Positions 25,351-34,189 of a DNA stretch of 44,029 nt are shown here, one piece after another. Under the pieces are notes generated by a model. The model was not told the origin of the DNA. It was given only the letters and a program-made list of their open reading frames with translations, and searched no databases. Source of the stretch: Chitinophagales bacterium (GTDB lineage Bacteria > Bacteroidota > Bacteroidia > Chitinophagales > BACL12); NCBI GenBank assembly GCA_019694895.1, contig JAIBBA010000011.1, positions 1 to 44,029 of the forward strand, written 5' to 3'. A program made the translations under genes and the position numbers. How positions within the stretch are numbered: the first letter of the stretch is position 1; the number at the start of each line of letters is the position of its first letter.

Positions 25351-25514
25351 GCCGGTTTTAGCTGATTTCAGCCATTTCAGGTCACTCTAAGCGGACCGGA
25401 AATGCCCTTTGGGGGGCGCTTTCAACACGATTTGCACATTTCGGTGCAATGCCCTATCTTTGCACCACTCAGAAGAGGGGACACCAAAAAGTCCCCTCTT
25501 TTGTTTCTGTAACC
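25351..25514 (+). promoter_or_regulatory. rimP promoter and leader region
   Basis: TTTG (25431-25434), 20 nt, then TATCTTTG (25455-25462) is a good two-part promoter. It overlaps a small inverted repeat TTGCAC/GTGCAA (25432-25437, 25444-25449). Transcription should start near 25468, giving a leader of about 47 nt made almost entirely of the hairpin at 25473-25500. Confidence 0.75.
25473..25503 (+). terminator. Attenuator-like hairpin in the rimP leader
   Basis: AAGAGGGGAC (25473-25482) pairs perfectly with GTCCCCTCTT (25491-25500) around an A-rich 8-nt loop, followed by TT, G and TTT. It has the form of an intrinsic terminator but lies between promoter and start codon, 14 nt before ATG 25515. 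It may attenuate transcription, limit ribosome access or stabilise the 5' end. Confidence 0.75.
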
Positions 25515-25982
25515 ATGGGTAACCGTGAGCAAATAGAAGAATGGCTGGGGCCTAAGCTGGAGGAGCTGGGTTGTTTTTTGGTGGATATCCGCATCAATCC
25601 ATCGTCATCAAAGTATGAGGTATATATTGATACCCCAACAGGTGTTACGATTGAACAATGCGAAAAGGTTAGTCGCCACCTCTCCTTCATGATAGAGAAC
25701 CAGGGAGGCTTTCCCGAAAAATATACACTTGATGTGTCGAGTCCGGGAATGGATAACCCTTTCAAGGTGCAGCAGCAATACGACAAAACCATTGGCAAAA
25801 CGGTTGAAGTGCTTCTGCTTTCCGGCGTGAAAATGGAAGGCATGCTTAAGAAAGCAGATGGTAAAGTGCTGCATTTGGAAGTGCATCATCCGCCAAAGAA
25901 AAAAGGCATGAAACCGGAGATAACTTTAGAAACCTATGATTTCAGCGAGATAAAACACGTGAAAAAGAAAATCAATTTTTAA
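25515..25982 (+). CDS. rimP: Ribosome maturation factor RimP
   Basis: Assists 30S ribosomal subunit assembly. The product is 155 residues, the usual length, with an N-terminal alpha/beta domain (MGNREQIEEWLGPKLEELG..VDIRI) and the signature region VSRHLSFMIE followed by YTLDVSSPGMDNPF. The C-terminal SH3-like domain runs from about 90. ATG 25515 is chosen because the in-frame extension upstream would encode the leader hairpin. It is first in the rimP-nusA-infB order widely conserved in bacteria. Confidence 0.95.
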   Translation: MGNREQIEEWLGPKLEELGCFLVDIRINPSSSKYEVYIDTPTGVTIEQCEKVSRHLSFMIENQGGFPEKYTLDVSSPGMDNPFKVQQQYDKTIGKTVEVLLLSGVKMEGMLKKADGKVLHLEVHHPPKKKGMKPEITLETYDFSEIKHVKKKINF

Positions 25983-26002
25983 CTCAAATAAACAGCAACA
26001 CC

Positions 26003-26030
26003 GCTTCATCCGGGATTTTCCGGACGAGGC
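26003..26030 (+). other. Intercistronic hairpin between rimP and nusA
   Basis: GCTTC (26003-26007) pairs with GAGGC (26026-26030), then after an A-C mismatch TCCGG pairs with CCGGA, with a 6-nt loop. No T-run follows, so it probably does not terminate. It could set the relative stability of the two parts of the message. Confidence 0.55.
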
Positions 26031-26047
26031 ATTAAAAATCAAGTGCT

Positions 26048-27289
26048 ATGAACAGCATAGAACTAGTAGAATCCTTCTCGGAGTTTAAAGACGTCAAAAA
26101 CATTGACCGTCCTACATTGATGAAAGTGTTGGAAGACATCTTCCGTACCTTACTTCGTAAAAAGTATGAAAGCGATGAGAACTTTGACATCATCGTAAAT
26201 ACAGAAAAAGGTGACCTCGAGATCTGGCATCGCCGCGAGATCGTTGAGGATGGAATGGTTGAGAATCCTGTTACACAAATCAGCCTCGCCGATGCCCTGA
26301 AAATAGAGCCCGACTTTTCGGTAGGTGAAGAAACCTATGAAGAGGTGAGCATCGAAAGCTTCGGTCGCCGCGCTATCCTGGCTGCACGTCAGGCTTTGGT
26401 TCAGCGTATCATGGAGCTTGAAAAAGACGAAGTTTACAAGAAATATAAAGATCGTGAAGGTGAGATCATCACCGGCGAAGTTTATCAGGTATGGAAAAAA
26501 GAAATCCTCCTGCTCGACGACGATGGCAATGAGTTAATACTTCCCAAAGGTGAACTAATTCATTCCGACAACTATAAAAAAGGTGATGCTATACGCGGTG
26601 TTGTGAAGAAAGTTGACTTCCGCAATAACAATCCGGTAGTTATTGTTTCTCGTACCGATCCAAAATTCCTCGAAAAATTACTCGAACAGGAAGTACCTGA
26701 AGTATTTGATGGATTGATCGTGATACGCCGCATCGTTCGTGCTCCCGGTGAGCGTGCGAAAGTTGCTGTTGAGTCATACGACGATCGCATCGATCCGGTT
26801 GGCGCTTGCGTTGGTATGAAAGGATCTCGTATTCATGGTATCGTTCGTGAATTGCGCAACGAAAACATTGATATTATCAACTGGACCAACAACAACCAGT
26901 TGCTCATCCAGCGCGCTTTAAGCCCTGCAAAAATTACCAGTATTGAACTGGATAATGATCGCAAAAAGGCTGCTGTTTACCTCGCGCAAGATCAGGTTTC
27001 CCTGGCCATCGGAAAGGGTGGATTGAATATTAAATTAGCTTGTTCACTCACCGGTTACGACATCGATGTCTTCCGCGATAATGAAGAAGCAGACGTAGAT
27101 ATCGACCTCGACGAATTTGCAGATGAGATCGACGAATGGATCATAGATGAGCTCAAGGCTATCGGTTGCGATACTGCCAAGAGCGTTCTGGAACTGAGCG
27201 TTGATGAACTGGTTCGCCGCACCGACCTTGAGGAAGAAACCATTAAAGAAATAGTTAGAATATTAAAAGCAGAGTTCGACGAAGATTAA
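26048..27289 (+). CDS. nusA: Transcription termination/antitermination factor NusA
   Basis: Binds RNA polymerase and modulates pausing, termination and antitermination. The 413-residue protein has the N-terminal polymerase-binding domain (about 1-130), an S1 RNA-binding domain (about 133-200, GEIITGEVYQVWKKEILL) and two KH domains (about 225-345). The KH region carries DPVGACVGMKGSRI and LAIGKGGLNIKLAC. The acidic C-terminus ends with a helical DELVRRTDLEEETIKEIVRI segment. It lies 65 nt downstream of rimP and upstream of infB in the canonical order. Confidence 0.97.
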   Translation: MNSIELVESFSEFKDVKNIDRPTLMKVLEDIFRTLLRKKYESDENFDIIVNTEKGDLEIWHRREIVEDGMVENPVTQISLADALKIEPDFSVGEETYEEVSIESFGRRAILAARQALVQRIMELEKDEVYKKYKDREGEIITGEVYQVWKKEILLLDDDGNELILPKGELIHSDNYKKGDAIRGVVKKVDFRNNNPVVIVSRTDPKFLEKLLEQEVPEVFDGLIVIRRIVRAPGERAKVAVESYDDRIDPVGACVGMKGSRIHGIVRELRNENIDIINWTNNNQLLIQRALSPAKITSIELDNDRKKAAVYLAQDQVSLAIGKGGLNIKLACSLTGYDIDVFRDNEEADVDIDLDEFADEIDEWIIDELKAIGCDTAKSVLELSVDELVRRTDLEEETIKEIVRILKAEFDED

Positions 27290-27328
27290 GATTCCACAGG
27301 GTGCTGTAAAAGCATCACGCGATAATCC

Positions 27329-27336
27329 TATCTTTG
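27329..27336 (+). promoter_or_regulatory. -7 box before infB
   Basis: TATCTTTG fits TAnnTTTG and lies 15 nt upstream of ATG 27352, in the 62-nt nusA-infB gap. It suggests that infB has its own promoter besides read-through from rimP-nusA. Confidence 0.6.
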
Positions 27337-27351
27337 TAGCCACAATACTGA

Positions 27352-30156
27352 ATGTCAGAAGAAAAATCCATACGATTAGCAAAGGCCGCGAGCGAGTTTA
27401 ACGTATCTCTTGCCCATATTGTCGACCTGCTGAAAACCAAAGGTTTCTCAGTGGAGCCGAAACCTACTTCCAAAATTTCGGAAGAGATGCACAATATCCT
27501 GCTCAAGGAATTTGGCAAAGACAAAGACCTGAAGGGGAAAGCCGATCAATTGAATATCGGTATCGGCCGCAAACTGGAAAAAGAGAAACAAGAGAAAGAA
27601 GAAGCAGAAGCCCTGCAGGAAAAACCTGTACAAGAGGTAGTTGTTGAAGAAGAAAAAGTTGTTGCTCCTAAAGTTACCAAGGAAAAAAAGGTTGAGGAAG
27701 AAGTGAAAGCTCCTGAGCCTGAACCCGAACCGGAACCGGAACCCGAAGCTCCCGCAAAGGAAGAGAAAGATGAGTTGATAAAAATGGAGCGCGGCAAAGT
27801 TGGCTTAACGGTTGTAGATAAAATAGATCTCAACAAGAAAAAAGCGCCGAAAAAAACTGTAGCTCCCGAAGAAAAACCGGTAGTTGAAAAAGCTAAATCT
27901 GACAAAAAAGAAAAAGTAGAAGAGGTAAAACCTGTTGTAGAAAAACAGGAAATACCGGTTGCAAAACAGGTAACGGAAGTTCCTGAAAAGAAACCGGAAG
28001 CAGAAATGATCGAGACTAAACGCGTTACACTGGAAGGTCCTAAGATCATTGGTCGCATTGAAATCAAAGAAGAAAAGAAACCTGAAAAACGCGGACCTGA
28101 TAATAATGCGGAAAAGAAAAAACGCAAACGCATTATTAAGCATGAACGCATCAACGTTGATAAGGTAAAAGAAGAAGAACGTCAACGCGAAAACAGAAAC
28201 AGACATCAGGGTGGTCAAGGAACCAGAAAACCTGAAGTAGATTCTGAAGAAGCACAACGTCAGATACAGGAACAAATTCGTCAAACACTTGCCAAACTTA
28301 CCGGCGGCGGTCAACAAAAAGGTCGCGGTTCGAGAATGGCAAAGCAAATGAAACGCGAGCGTCGTGAAGCTGCAGAAATTGAAGCAGAAGCAGCGTCGCA
28401 CAGCAATCAGTTAATGGTTGCCGAATTTACTTCGCTTTCAGAATTGGCGAGTCTTATGAATGTATCGCCAACTTCACTAGTGCAAAGCTGTTTCAACCTC
28501 GGTATGATGGTTTCCATCAATCAGCGTCTTGATGCAGAGATCATAGAATTGTTGGCCGAAGAAAATGGATTCAAGGTTCAATTTATCAATGCCACCGAAG
28601 AGGAAACAGAAGAAGACGATATTCCGGATGATCCTGCAGACCTTGAGACAAGACCACCGATAGTTACCATCATGGGTCACGTTGACCATGGTAAAACATC
28701 GTTGCTCGATTATATCCGCGAAACAAATGTAGTTGCCGGTGAGAAGGGTGGTATCACTCAGCACATCGGTGCTTACGAAGTAGACCTGCCAAATGGCAAA
28801 CGCATCGCATTCCTCGATACGCCGGGTCACGAAGCCTTTACCGCCATGCGTGCTCGCGGAGCGAAACTTACTGATATTGCAGTTATTGTAATTGCTGCCG
28901 ATGACCAGGTGATGCCTCAAACAAAAGAAGCCATCAGTCACTCGCAAGCAGCAAACGTACCAATGATCTTCGCGATCAATAAGATTGATAAACCGGGTGC
29001 TAATTCCGATAAAATAAAGGAACAACTCAGCCAGATGAATATTCTGGTTGAAGATTGGGGGGGGAAATTCCAAAGTCAGGAGATATCTGCAAAATCAGGT
29101 CTTAATGTTGAAACACTTCTGGAAAAAATTCTCCTTGAAGCAGAAATTCTCGACCTGAAAGCTAATCCTGATAAAGAAGCTGTAGGTACCGTTATTGAAG
29201 CATCATTAGATAAAGGACGCGGATATGTATCCAATATCATGGTGCAGGAAGGAACACTGAAAGTTGGTGATATGATGGTTGCCGGTCCATTCTTTGGAAA
29301 GGTAAAAGCCATGTTCAACGAACGAAATCAACGCATCACTGAAGCAGGTCCTTCAACACCATTGCTGGTATTAGGTTTGAATGGTGCTCCTCAAGCGGGT
29401 GAGAAATTCAAAATATTTGAAGACGAAACCCAGGCAAAATCTGTAGCCAACAAACGCAGTCAGATCTTGCGCGAACAGGGTATCAGAACCAAAAAACATA
29501 TCACCCTCGAAGAGATCGGTCGCCGTAGGGCATTGGGTACCTTCAGAGAATTGAATATCATCATCAAGGCCGACGTTGACGGTTCTACAGAGGCGCTTAC
29601 CGACAGCTTACAAAAACTGTCTACCAAAGAGGTACAGGTTAACGTTATCTTCAAAGGTGTTGGTCAGATCACAGAAAGCGACATCATGCTCGCATCTGCT
29701 TCCGATGCTCTGATCGTTGGCTTCCAGGTACGTCCAAGCAGCTCTGTCCGCAAACTGGCTGAGAAAGAAGGTGTGGAGATCAGACTTTACAGCATTATCT
29801 ACAACGCTATTGAAGAAGTGAAAGCCGCCATGGAAGGCATGCTTGCACCGAAAATGGAAGAAAAGGTTATTTGTATGGTCGAAGTGCGCGATACTTTCAA
29901 AATTTCGAAAGTCGGCACTATTGCAGGCTGTTACGTTACCGAAGGCAAGATCACCAGAAATACCAAAATTCGACTTGTACGCGATGGTATCGTAATTCAT
30001 ACCGGTTCATTGAGCTCACTGAAACGCTTCAAAGATGACGCGAAGGAAGTTACAACCAGCATGGAGTGCGGTCTTACCATCAACAACTACAACGATATTC
30101 AGCCGGGCGATATGATCGAGGGTTATGAAGAGGTTGAAGTGAAACGTTCACTGTAA
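27352..30156 (+). CDS. infB: Translation initiation factor IF-2
   Basis: GTPase that delivers initiator fMet-tRNA to the ribosome. The 934-residue protein starts with the small IF2N domain (about 1-55). A long charged linker follows, including a Glu-Pro repeat near residues 122-135 and Lys/Glu-rich stretches to about 350. A second IF2N-like segment ([17 protein letters not shown]) is near 365-380. The G domain begins near residue 430 with G1 GHVDHGKTS (about 442), DTPGHE (about 489) and NKID. Domains II to IV complete the C-terminus. A strong terminator follows. Linker length and composition are the variable part of this protein. Confidence 0.97.
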   Translation: MSEEKSIRLAKAASEFNVSLAHIVDLLKTKGFSVEPKPTSKISEEMHNILLKEFGKDKDLKGKADQLNIGIGRKLEKEKQEKEEAEALQEKPVQEVVVEEEKVVAPKVTKEKKVEEEVKAPEPEPEPEPEPEAPAKEEKDELIKMERGKVGLTVVDKIDLNKKKAPKKTVAPEEKPVVEKAKSDKKEKVEEVKPVVEKQEIPVAKQVTEVPEKKPEAEMIETKRVTLEGPKIIGRIEIKEEKKPEKRGPDNNAEKKKRKRIIKHERINVDKVKEEERQRENRNRHQGGQGTRKPEVDSEEAQRQIQEQIRQTLAKLTGGGQQKGRGSRMAKQMKRERREAAEIEAEAASHSNQLMVAEFTSLSELASLMNVSPTSLVQSCFNLGMMVSINQRLDAEIIELLAEENGFKVQFINATEEETEEDDIPDDPADLETRPPIVTIMGHVDHGKTSLLDYIRETNVVAGEKGGITQHIGAYEVDLPNGKRIAFLDTPGHEAFTAMRARGAKLTDIAVIVIAADDQVMPQTKEAISHSQAANVPMIFAINKIDKPGANSDKIKEQLSQMNILVEDWGGKFQSQEISAKSGLNVETLLEKILLEAEILDLKANPDKEAVGTVIEASLDKGRGYVSNIMVQEGTLKVGDMMVAGPFFGKVKAMFNERNQRITEAGPSTPLLVLGLNGAPQAGEKFKIFEDETQAKSVANKRSQILREQGIRTKKHITLEEIGRRRALGTFRELNIIIKADVDGSTEALTDSLQKLSTKEVQVNVIFKGVGQITESDIMLASASDALIVGFQVRPSSSVRKLAEKEGVEIRLYSIIYNAIEEVKAAMEGMLAPKMEEKVICMVEVRDTFKISKVGTIAGCYVTEGKITRNTKIRLVRDGIVIHTGSLSSLKRFKDDAKEVTTSMECGLTINNYNDIQPGDMIEGYEEVEVKRSL

Positions 30157-30203
30157 TCTACTACTAGGGAACCAAAGTTCGGTTCATTCTGCATACGAAA
30201 TAA

Positions 30204-30233
30204 AAAAAGGCGACATGGAGCAGTCGCCTTTTT
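30204..30233 (+). terminator. Intrinsic terminator of infB
   Basis: AAAAAGGCGAC (30204-30214) pairs perfectly with GTCGCCTTTTT (30223-30233) around an 8-nt loop. Confidence 0.93.
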
Positions 30234-30234
30234 C

Positions 30235-30256
30235 ATGATGGATACCATCATCTTTT
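30235..30256 (+). terminator. Second short terminator-like hairpin
   Basis: ATGATGG (30235-30241) pairs perfectly with CCATCAT (30245-30251) around loop ATA, followed by CTTTT. It directly follows the main terminator and may act as a backup. Confidence 0.55.
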
Positions 30257-30279
30257 AGGGAATCATCAACCCGAATCAG

Positions 30280-30345
30280 ATCCCGAAAAAATTTGTGTTT
30301 TCACGAAGTGCTTTCATGGGGTGATAGCACTTGTGTTTACGGGAT
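30280..30345. other. Nested stem-loop element
   Basis: ATCCCG (30280-30285) can pair with CGGGAT (30340-30345). Inside, CAC plus AAGTGCT (30302-30312, one bulged G) can pair with AGCACTTGTG (30326-30335), with a 13-nt loop. The nested layout suggests a folded RNA or cruciform. No known RNA family is recognised. Confidence 0.5.
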
Positions 30346-30405
30346 AGTGTTTTCAGTAGGATCGAGGTCAAATTGACGGCATTTTGGCCTTCACAACAAC
30401 CCACT

Positions 30406-30511
30406 TTGAGTGAAATGACCTAACTATTGAGTGAAATGTGCTATCTATTGAGTGAATGAGGGCGATTTTTTAGGCGAAATGACACCTTTTCGTGATGAAA
30501 TGTGTCGGTTT
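30406..30511. repeat. Five-unit phased array, 21-bp period
   Basis: Units start at 30406, 30427, 30448, 30470 and 30491. The core GYGAAATG or a close variant begins at 30410, 30431, 30452, 30474 and 30495, that is spacings of 21, 21, 22 and 21. The first two units share TTGAGTGAAATG and later CTA. The remaining units are progressively diverged. The spacing equals two DNA turns, so a protein binding each core would sit on one face. Confidence 0.7.
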
Positions 30512-30618
30512 GAATGTTGAATAAGCTTGCTGATAGTTAAAATTGCCTGTAATCTGCATCGTAGCTCCTGCGGTTGATGAGAATTGCTTTATGCAGGATT
30601 TGGTATTCATCTTTTGTG

Positions 30619-30626
30619 TACCTTTG
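30619..30626 (+). promoter_or_regulatory. -7 box before tatA
   Basis: TACCTTTG fits TAnnTTTG, 18 nt upstream of ATG 30645. TTTG at 30599-30602 is a possible -33 element with a short 16-nt spacer. Confidence 0.65.
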
Positions 30627-30644
30627 CATTCTAATCAAGTATAG

Positions 30645-30857
30645 ATGAGCAACGTATTATTGCTTTCAATGCCCGGCGGAATGGAATGGGTATTTATCAT
30701 ATTGGCTGTTTTGCTTCTGTTTGGCGGCAAAAAAATTCCGGAACTGATGCGTGGACTTGGAAAAGGTATCCGCGAGTTCAATGATGCCAAAAACAACGTA
30801 AGTCGCGAGATTCGTGAGGGTATGAATGAAGAACCTAAAAAATCTGAAGAGAAGTAA
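30645..30857 (+). CDS. tatA: Twin-arginine translocase subunit TatA/TatB family
   Basis: A 70-residue Tat component that helps move folded proteins across the inner membrane. It has one transmembrane helix (about 14-27, [20 protein letters not shown]), the conserved FGGKKIPEL hinge, an amphipathic helix (about 31-50) and a charged tail. It fits TatA better than the longer TatB. tatC is not in this window. gatA begins 15 nt downstream. Confidence 0.93.
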   Translation: MSNVLLLSMPGGMEWVFIILAVLLLFGGKKIPELMRGLGKGIREFNDAKNNVSREIREGMNEEPKKSEEK

Positions 30858-30872
30858 TTACTGTCTTTCCAG

Positions 30873-32318
30873 ATGTCTGCTGTTTCGGATTCTTTGCTGC
30901 GTTCCGGTTTACACGCCGTACAGGCTGACCTGCGTGCGGGTACAATTTCTGTGCGTCAGATCGTAGAACACTATCTCCGGGTAAACAGAGACAAACAGCA
31001 TCTCAACGCTTTTCTTGAAATTTTTGAACACGATGCACTGCACCAGGCAGATGAGATCGATGCACGTGTGCGCTCCGGCAAGCCGATGGGTAAGTTGTTC
31101 GGAATGGTTATCGGTGTTAAAGATGTAATATCCATAAAGGGTAAGCGTCTCACCGCATCATCAAAGGTACTCGACGATTTTGAGTCATTGTATAATGCTA
31201 CAGTTATCGATCGATTGCGACATGCTGATGCCATCATTCTTGGTCGCTGCAACTGCGATGAGTTTGCCATGGGTTCCAGTAATGAAAACAGTGCTTTTGG
31301 CCCGGTATTAAACGATCTTGATAACACACGTGTTTCCGGTGGCAGCTCCGGAGGTTCAGCTGTGGCAGTTCAAGCCGGACTTTGTATGGCAACTTTGGGC
31401 TCTGAAACGGGAGGGAGTATCCGTCAACCCGCATCCTTTACCGGGACTATCGGTTTTAAACCCACTTATGGACGCCTTTCACGATATGGTTTGATTGCAT
31501 TTGCTTCTTCATTTGATCAGATTGGTCCAATCACCAATACTGTTGAGGATATGGCATTGATGATGGAGGCTATGGCAGGACAGGATCCGCATGACGCCAC
31601 TTCATCTCCCGAACCGGTGTCACATTATTCAGAGCACCTGGATGCACCTAAAAAGCTGCGTATTGCCTATTACCCGCAAACCCTTGATAATCCTAAGATA
31701 GACCCTGAGATCAGCGCTGCAATGTATGGATTGATCGACAAATTGCGTGCTGATGGTCATGTGGTGGAGTCCTGTGACCTGAAATATCTCGACTATCTGG
31801 TTCCGACCTATTATGTGCTTACTACGGCAGAAGCATCATCAAACCTCAGCAGATTTTCTGGCATTCATTACGGGTTTCGTGACATGGAAGCGGAGGATAT
31901 GGAGAGCGTGATTCGCCGTTCCAGATCGAAGGGTTTTGGCAAAGAAGTGCAGCGAAGAATCATGCTCGGCACCTTTGTTTTGAGCTCAGGATATTACGAT
32001 GCTTATTACACCAGGGCACAAAAAGTTCGACGAATAATTCGCGATGATACGGCAGAAACACTTTCGTCGTACGACCTTATTTTACTGCCTACCACGCCCA
32101 CTACGGCGTTTAAACTAGGTGAGAAAACAACCGATCCTATCGAGATGTACCTCGCCGATATTTTTACCGTTCAAGCCAACATTACAGGCCTGCCTGCCAT
32201 CTCTGTCCCTTTATTTAGACATAGCAACGGAATGCCCTTCGGAGCCCAGTTAATGGGCAATTATAACAGTGAAGAACTGCTCTTTTCTGTGACATCGTAC
32301 CTTCTTAAAAATTATTAA
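30873..32318 (+). CDS. gatA: Asp-tRNA(Asn)/Glu-tRNA(Gln) amidotransferase subunit GatA
   Basis: Glutaminase/amidase subunit of GatCAB, which converts mischarged Glu-tRNA(Gln) or Asp-tRNA(Asn) to Gln- or Asn-tRNA. The 481-residue amidase-signature protein has the Ser-cisSer-Lys triad at Lys83 (GVKDVI), Ser158 (GGSSGGSA) and Ser182 (GSETGGSIRQPA). Spacing of the two Ser equals that in known GatA proteins. gatB and gatC are not here. It follows tatA closely and is probably co-transcribed with it. Confidence 0.96.
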   Translation: MSAVSDSLLRSGLHAVQADLRAGTISVRQIVEHYLRVNRDKQHLNAFLEIFEHDALHQADEIDARVRSGKPMGKLFGMVIGVKDVISIKGKRLTASSKVLDDFESLYNATVIDRLRHADAIILGRCNCDEFAMGSSNENSAFGPVLNDLDNTRVSGGSSGGSAVAVQAGLCMATLGSETGGSIRQPASFTGTIGFKPTYGRLSRYGLIAFASSFDQIGPITNTVEDMALMMEAMAGQDPHDATSSPEPVSHYSEHLDAPKKLRIAYYPQTLDNPKIDPEISAAMYGLIDKLRADGHVVESCDLKYLDYLVPTYYVLTTAEASSNLSRFSGIHYGFRDMEAEDMESVIRRSRSKGFGKEVQRRIMLGTFVLSSGYYDAYYTRAQKVRRIIRDDTAETLSSYDLILLPTTPTTAFKLGEKTTDPIEMYLADIFTVQANITGLPAISVPLFRHSNGMPFGAQLMGNYNSEELLFSVTSYLLKNY

Positions 32319-32430
32319 AATTTAGGTGTGGATATTGATTTATCCGCTTTCTGACGCAATAAAACGGTAATTTTATAGTTTTATAGCCCTGAAACCATTG
32401 CCTAAACCGAGAAAAACGAGGGAATAACGA

Positions 32431-34080
32431 ATGCACTTTTTGAGAATTACCGTATGCTGCCTTTTGCTGGGGGGTATAGCAAAAGCACAGGTCTCTAATT
32501 CTCCAACTCTCAACCCTTCTGATGAGAGTGTGGATCATCTTGACAGTCTGCTCGAGGCGTTTTACGATAGTAATCCGGCCTGGAGGTTTGATGAACAGGA
32601 TTATGCTTTGAATGGCTTAGCCGTTACAGATACACCGCGATTTACTCCTGAAGTGATTGCTGATCGCATCAGCAAGATCAATTCCCCCATTCCATATACC
32701 TACAACAAGTCGGTTCAAACGTTTATTGACCTGTATACCATCAAACGTCGTACGCAGGTGAGTAATATGCTGGCATTGAGTCAGGTTTATTTCCCCATGT
32801 TTGAGGAGGAACTCGATCGCAGAGGAATGCCTTTGGAGTTAAAATATTTGCCGGTAATTGAATCGGCGTTGAATACGCATGCAGTTTCGAAGGCGGGTGC
32901 AACAGGATTATGGCAATTCATGCTGGGAACAGCTAAATTGAAAGGATTGCGCATTGATACCTATGTTGATGAGCGTCGCGACCCGCATATGGCAACGATT
33001 GCGGGTTGTCAATATCTGCAAGACCTCTATAATATTTATGGCGATTGGTTGCTTGCAATTGCCGCCTACAACTGCGGTCCCGGAAATGTAAACAAGGCGT
33101 TGCGCAAAGCCGGTGGTGGTGATAAAACTTTTTGGGATATCGAACAGTATCTCCCCAAAGAAACAAAAGCCTACGTGCCGATTTTCATTGCAGCAACGTA
33201 CACATTCGAATATCACAAAGAGCACAATATTCGCCCCGCAACTTTTGGTTACGATTTTAGCATGAGCGATACTTTGATGATCACACATAAAATGACCATC
33301 GATCAGCTAGCTCCTTATGTTGGAATAAGTGCAGATGAAATTGCATTGAATAATCCCGCACTGAAAACAAAAACCATCCCGGGATCTCCTGTTCCATATC
33401 CATTGATACTGCCGCAAAAAGCAGTGGCCGCGTATTATGCCAATAAGGATTCTTTGTATGCATCGCTTGAACGCAAAGAACAAATTGCATCACAACAATT
33501 GGCTAAAAATGTGGCTGCAGTAAATGCTGCAAATGATAAATTGAAACCCAAACCCGCAACCGTTGCCGGCACAGGCGACAGCAGTGTAACAACCGCAACG
33601 GCAACACCGATAAACACTACCACTCCAGACCTTACCCTTGCAGATCCGGACGCACCGGTTACTGTGAATTATACAGTGAAAAAAGGCGACAACTTGGGTT
33701 ATATATCAGATTGGTTTGATTGCACGGTTGCTGATCTTAAGAAATGGAATAAATTAAGTTCTACGCAGATTGTTCCCGGCCAGAAATTGAAAATTACCGT
33801 TCCTGCTAAGTATGAACAGCAATATGCTCAGATAAACAACATGACGCTGTCGCAGAAACAGAAACTCACTGATATTGCATTGATCAGCCCTGCATCAACA
33901 ACTGATAAAGGGCCGGTTGTTACAAACGACATCATCTTCTATACCGTAAAACCGGGCGATACGCTTTGGAGTATCTCACAGGCTTATCCTGAAAACTCTA
34001 TAGATAAGATCCGCGAGTTGAACGATATGGGTAAAGATGAAACCTTGAAAACAGGCGTGAAGATCAAATTGGTGAAATAA
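32431..34080 (+). CDS. Lytic transglycosylase with two LysM domains (MltD-like)
   Basis: Cleaves peptidoglycan glycan strands with formation of anhydromuramyl ends. The 549-residue protein has a signal peptide (ending AKAQ) and an SLT domain (about 105-260) with catalytic Glu144 (LPVIESALNTHAVSKAGATG), then GLWQFM and AAYNCGPGNV. Two LysM peptidoglycan-binding domains are at about 410-454 (YTVKKGDNLGYISDWF) and 503-549 (YTVKPGDTLWSISQAY). A Thr/Ala/Pro-rich linker precedes the LysM pair. The layout is that of MltD-type enzymes of Bacteroidota. Confidence 0.94.
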   Translation: MHFLRITVCCLLLGGIAKAQVSNSPTLNPSDESVDHLDSLLEAFYDSNPAWRFDEQDYALNGLAVTDTPRFTPEVIADRISKINSPIPYTYNKSVQTFIDLYTIKRRTQVSNMLALSQVYFPMFEEELDRRGMPLELKYLPVIESALNTHAVSKAGATGLWQFMLGTAKLKGLRIDTYVDERRDPHMATIAGCQYLQDLYNIYGDWLLAIAAYNCGPGNVNKALRKAGGGDKTFWDIEQYLPKETKAYVPIFIAATYTFEYHKEHNIRPATFGYDFSMSDTLMITHKMTIDQLAPYVGISADEIALNNPALKTKTIPGSPVPYPLILPQKAVAAYYANKDSLYASLERKEQIASQQLAKNVAAVNAANDKLKPKPATVAGTGDSSVTTATATPINTTTPDLTLADPDAPVTVNYTVKKGDNLGYISDWFDCTVADLKKWNKLSSTQIVPGQKLKITVPAKYEQQYAQINNMTLSQKQKLTDIALISPASTTDKGPVVTNDIIFYTVKPGDTLWSISQAYPENSIDKIRELNDMGKDETLKTGVKIKLVK

Positions 34081-34176
34081 TCGCCGCCTCCCTGATTTTT
34101 GGTTGACCAATAAACCACTCGGAACCATTTCGCGAGCAGGGAATTATTTGTCATATAATTTGTCGAGTTGCTGCCG

Positions 34177-34184
34177 TAATTTTG
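34177..34184 (+). promoter_or_regulatory. -7 box before the beta-lactamase-like gene
   Basis: TAATTTTG fits TAnnTTTG and is 5 nt upstream of ATG 34190, again implying a leaderless or nearly leaderless message. It lies inside the 5' extension of the reading frame, which supports ATG 34190. Confidence 0.5.
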
Positions 34185-34189
34185 AGCAT

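Larger units (their letters stand above)
30157..30644. other. Structured non-coding region between infB and tatA
   Basis: No gene is supported in this 488-nt stretch. In order it holds the infB terminator, a 7-bp hairpin with T-run, a nested stem-loop (30280-30345), a five-unit array with a 21-bp period (30406-30511), an imperfect CTGCAT/ATGCAG pair (30554-30559, 30591-30596) and the tatA promoter. Its length and ordered structure are unusual in a window where most gaps are under 100 nt. Confidence 0.65.

Noticed and set aside
27546..29073. Long antisense open frames inside infB (27546-28154, 27805-28401, 28477-29073)
   Set aside because: They are shadows of the strongly biased Glu/Lys-rich codons of infB. 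Their Ser- or Phe-rich translations are typical of antisense artefacts.
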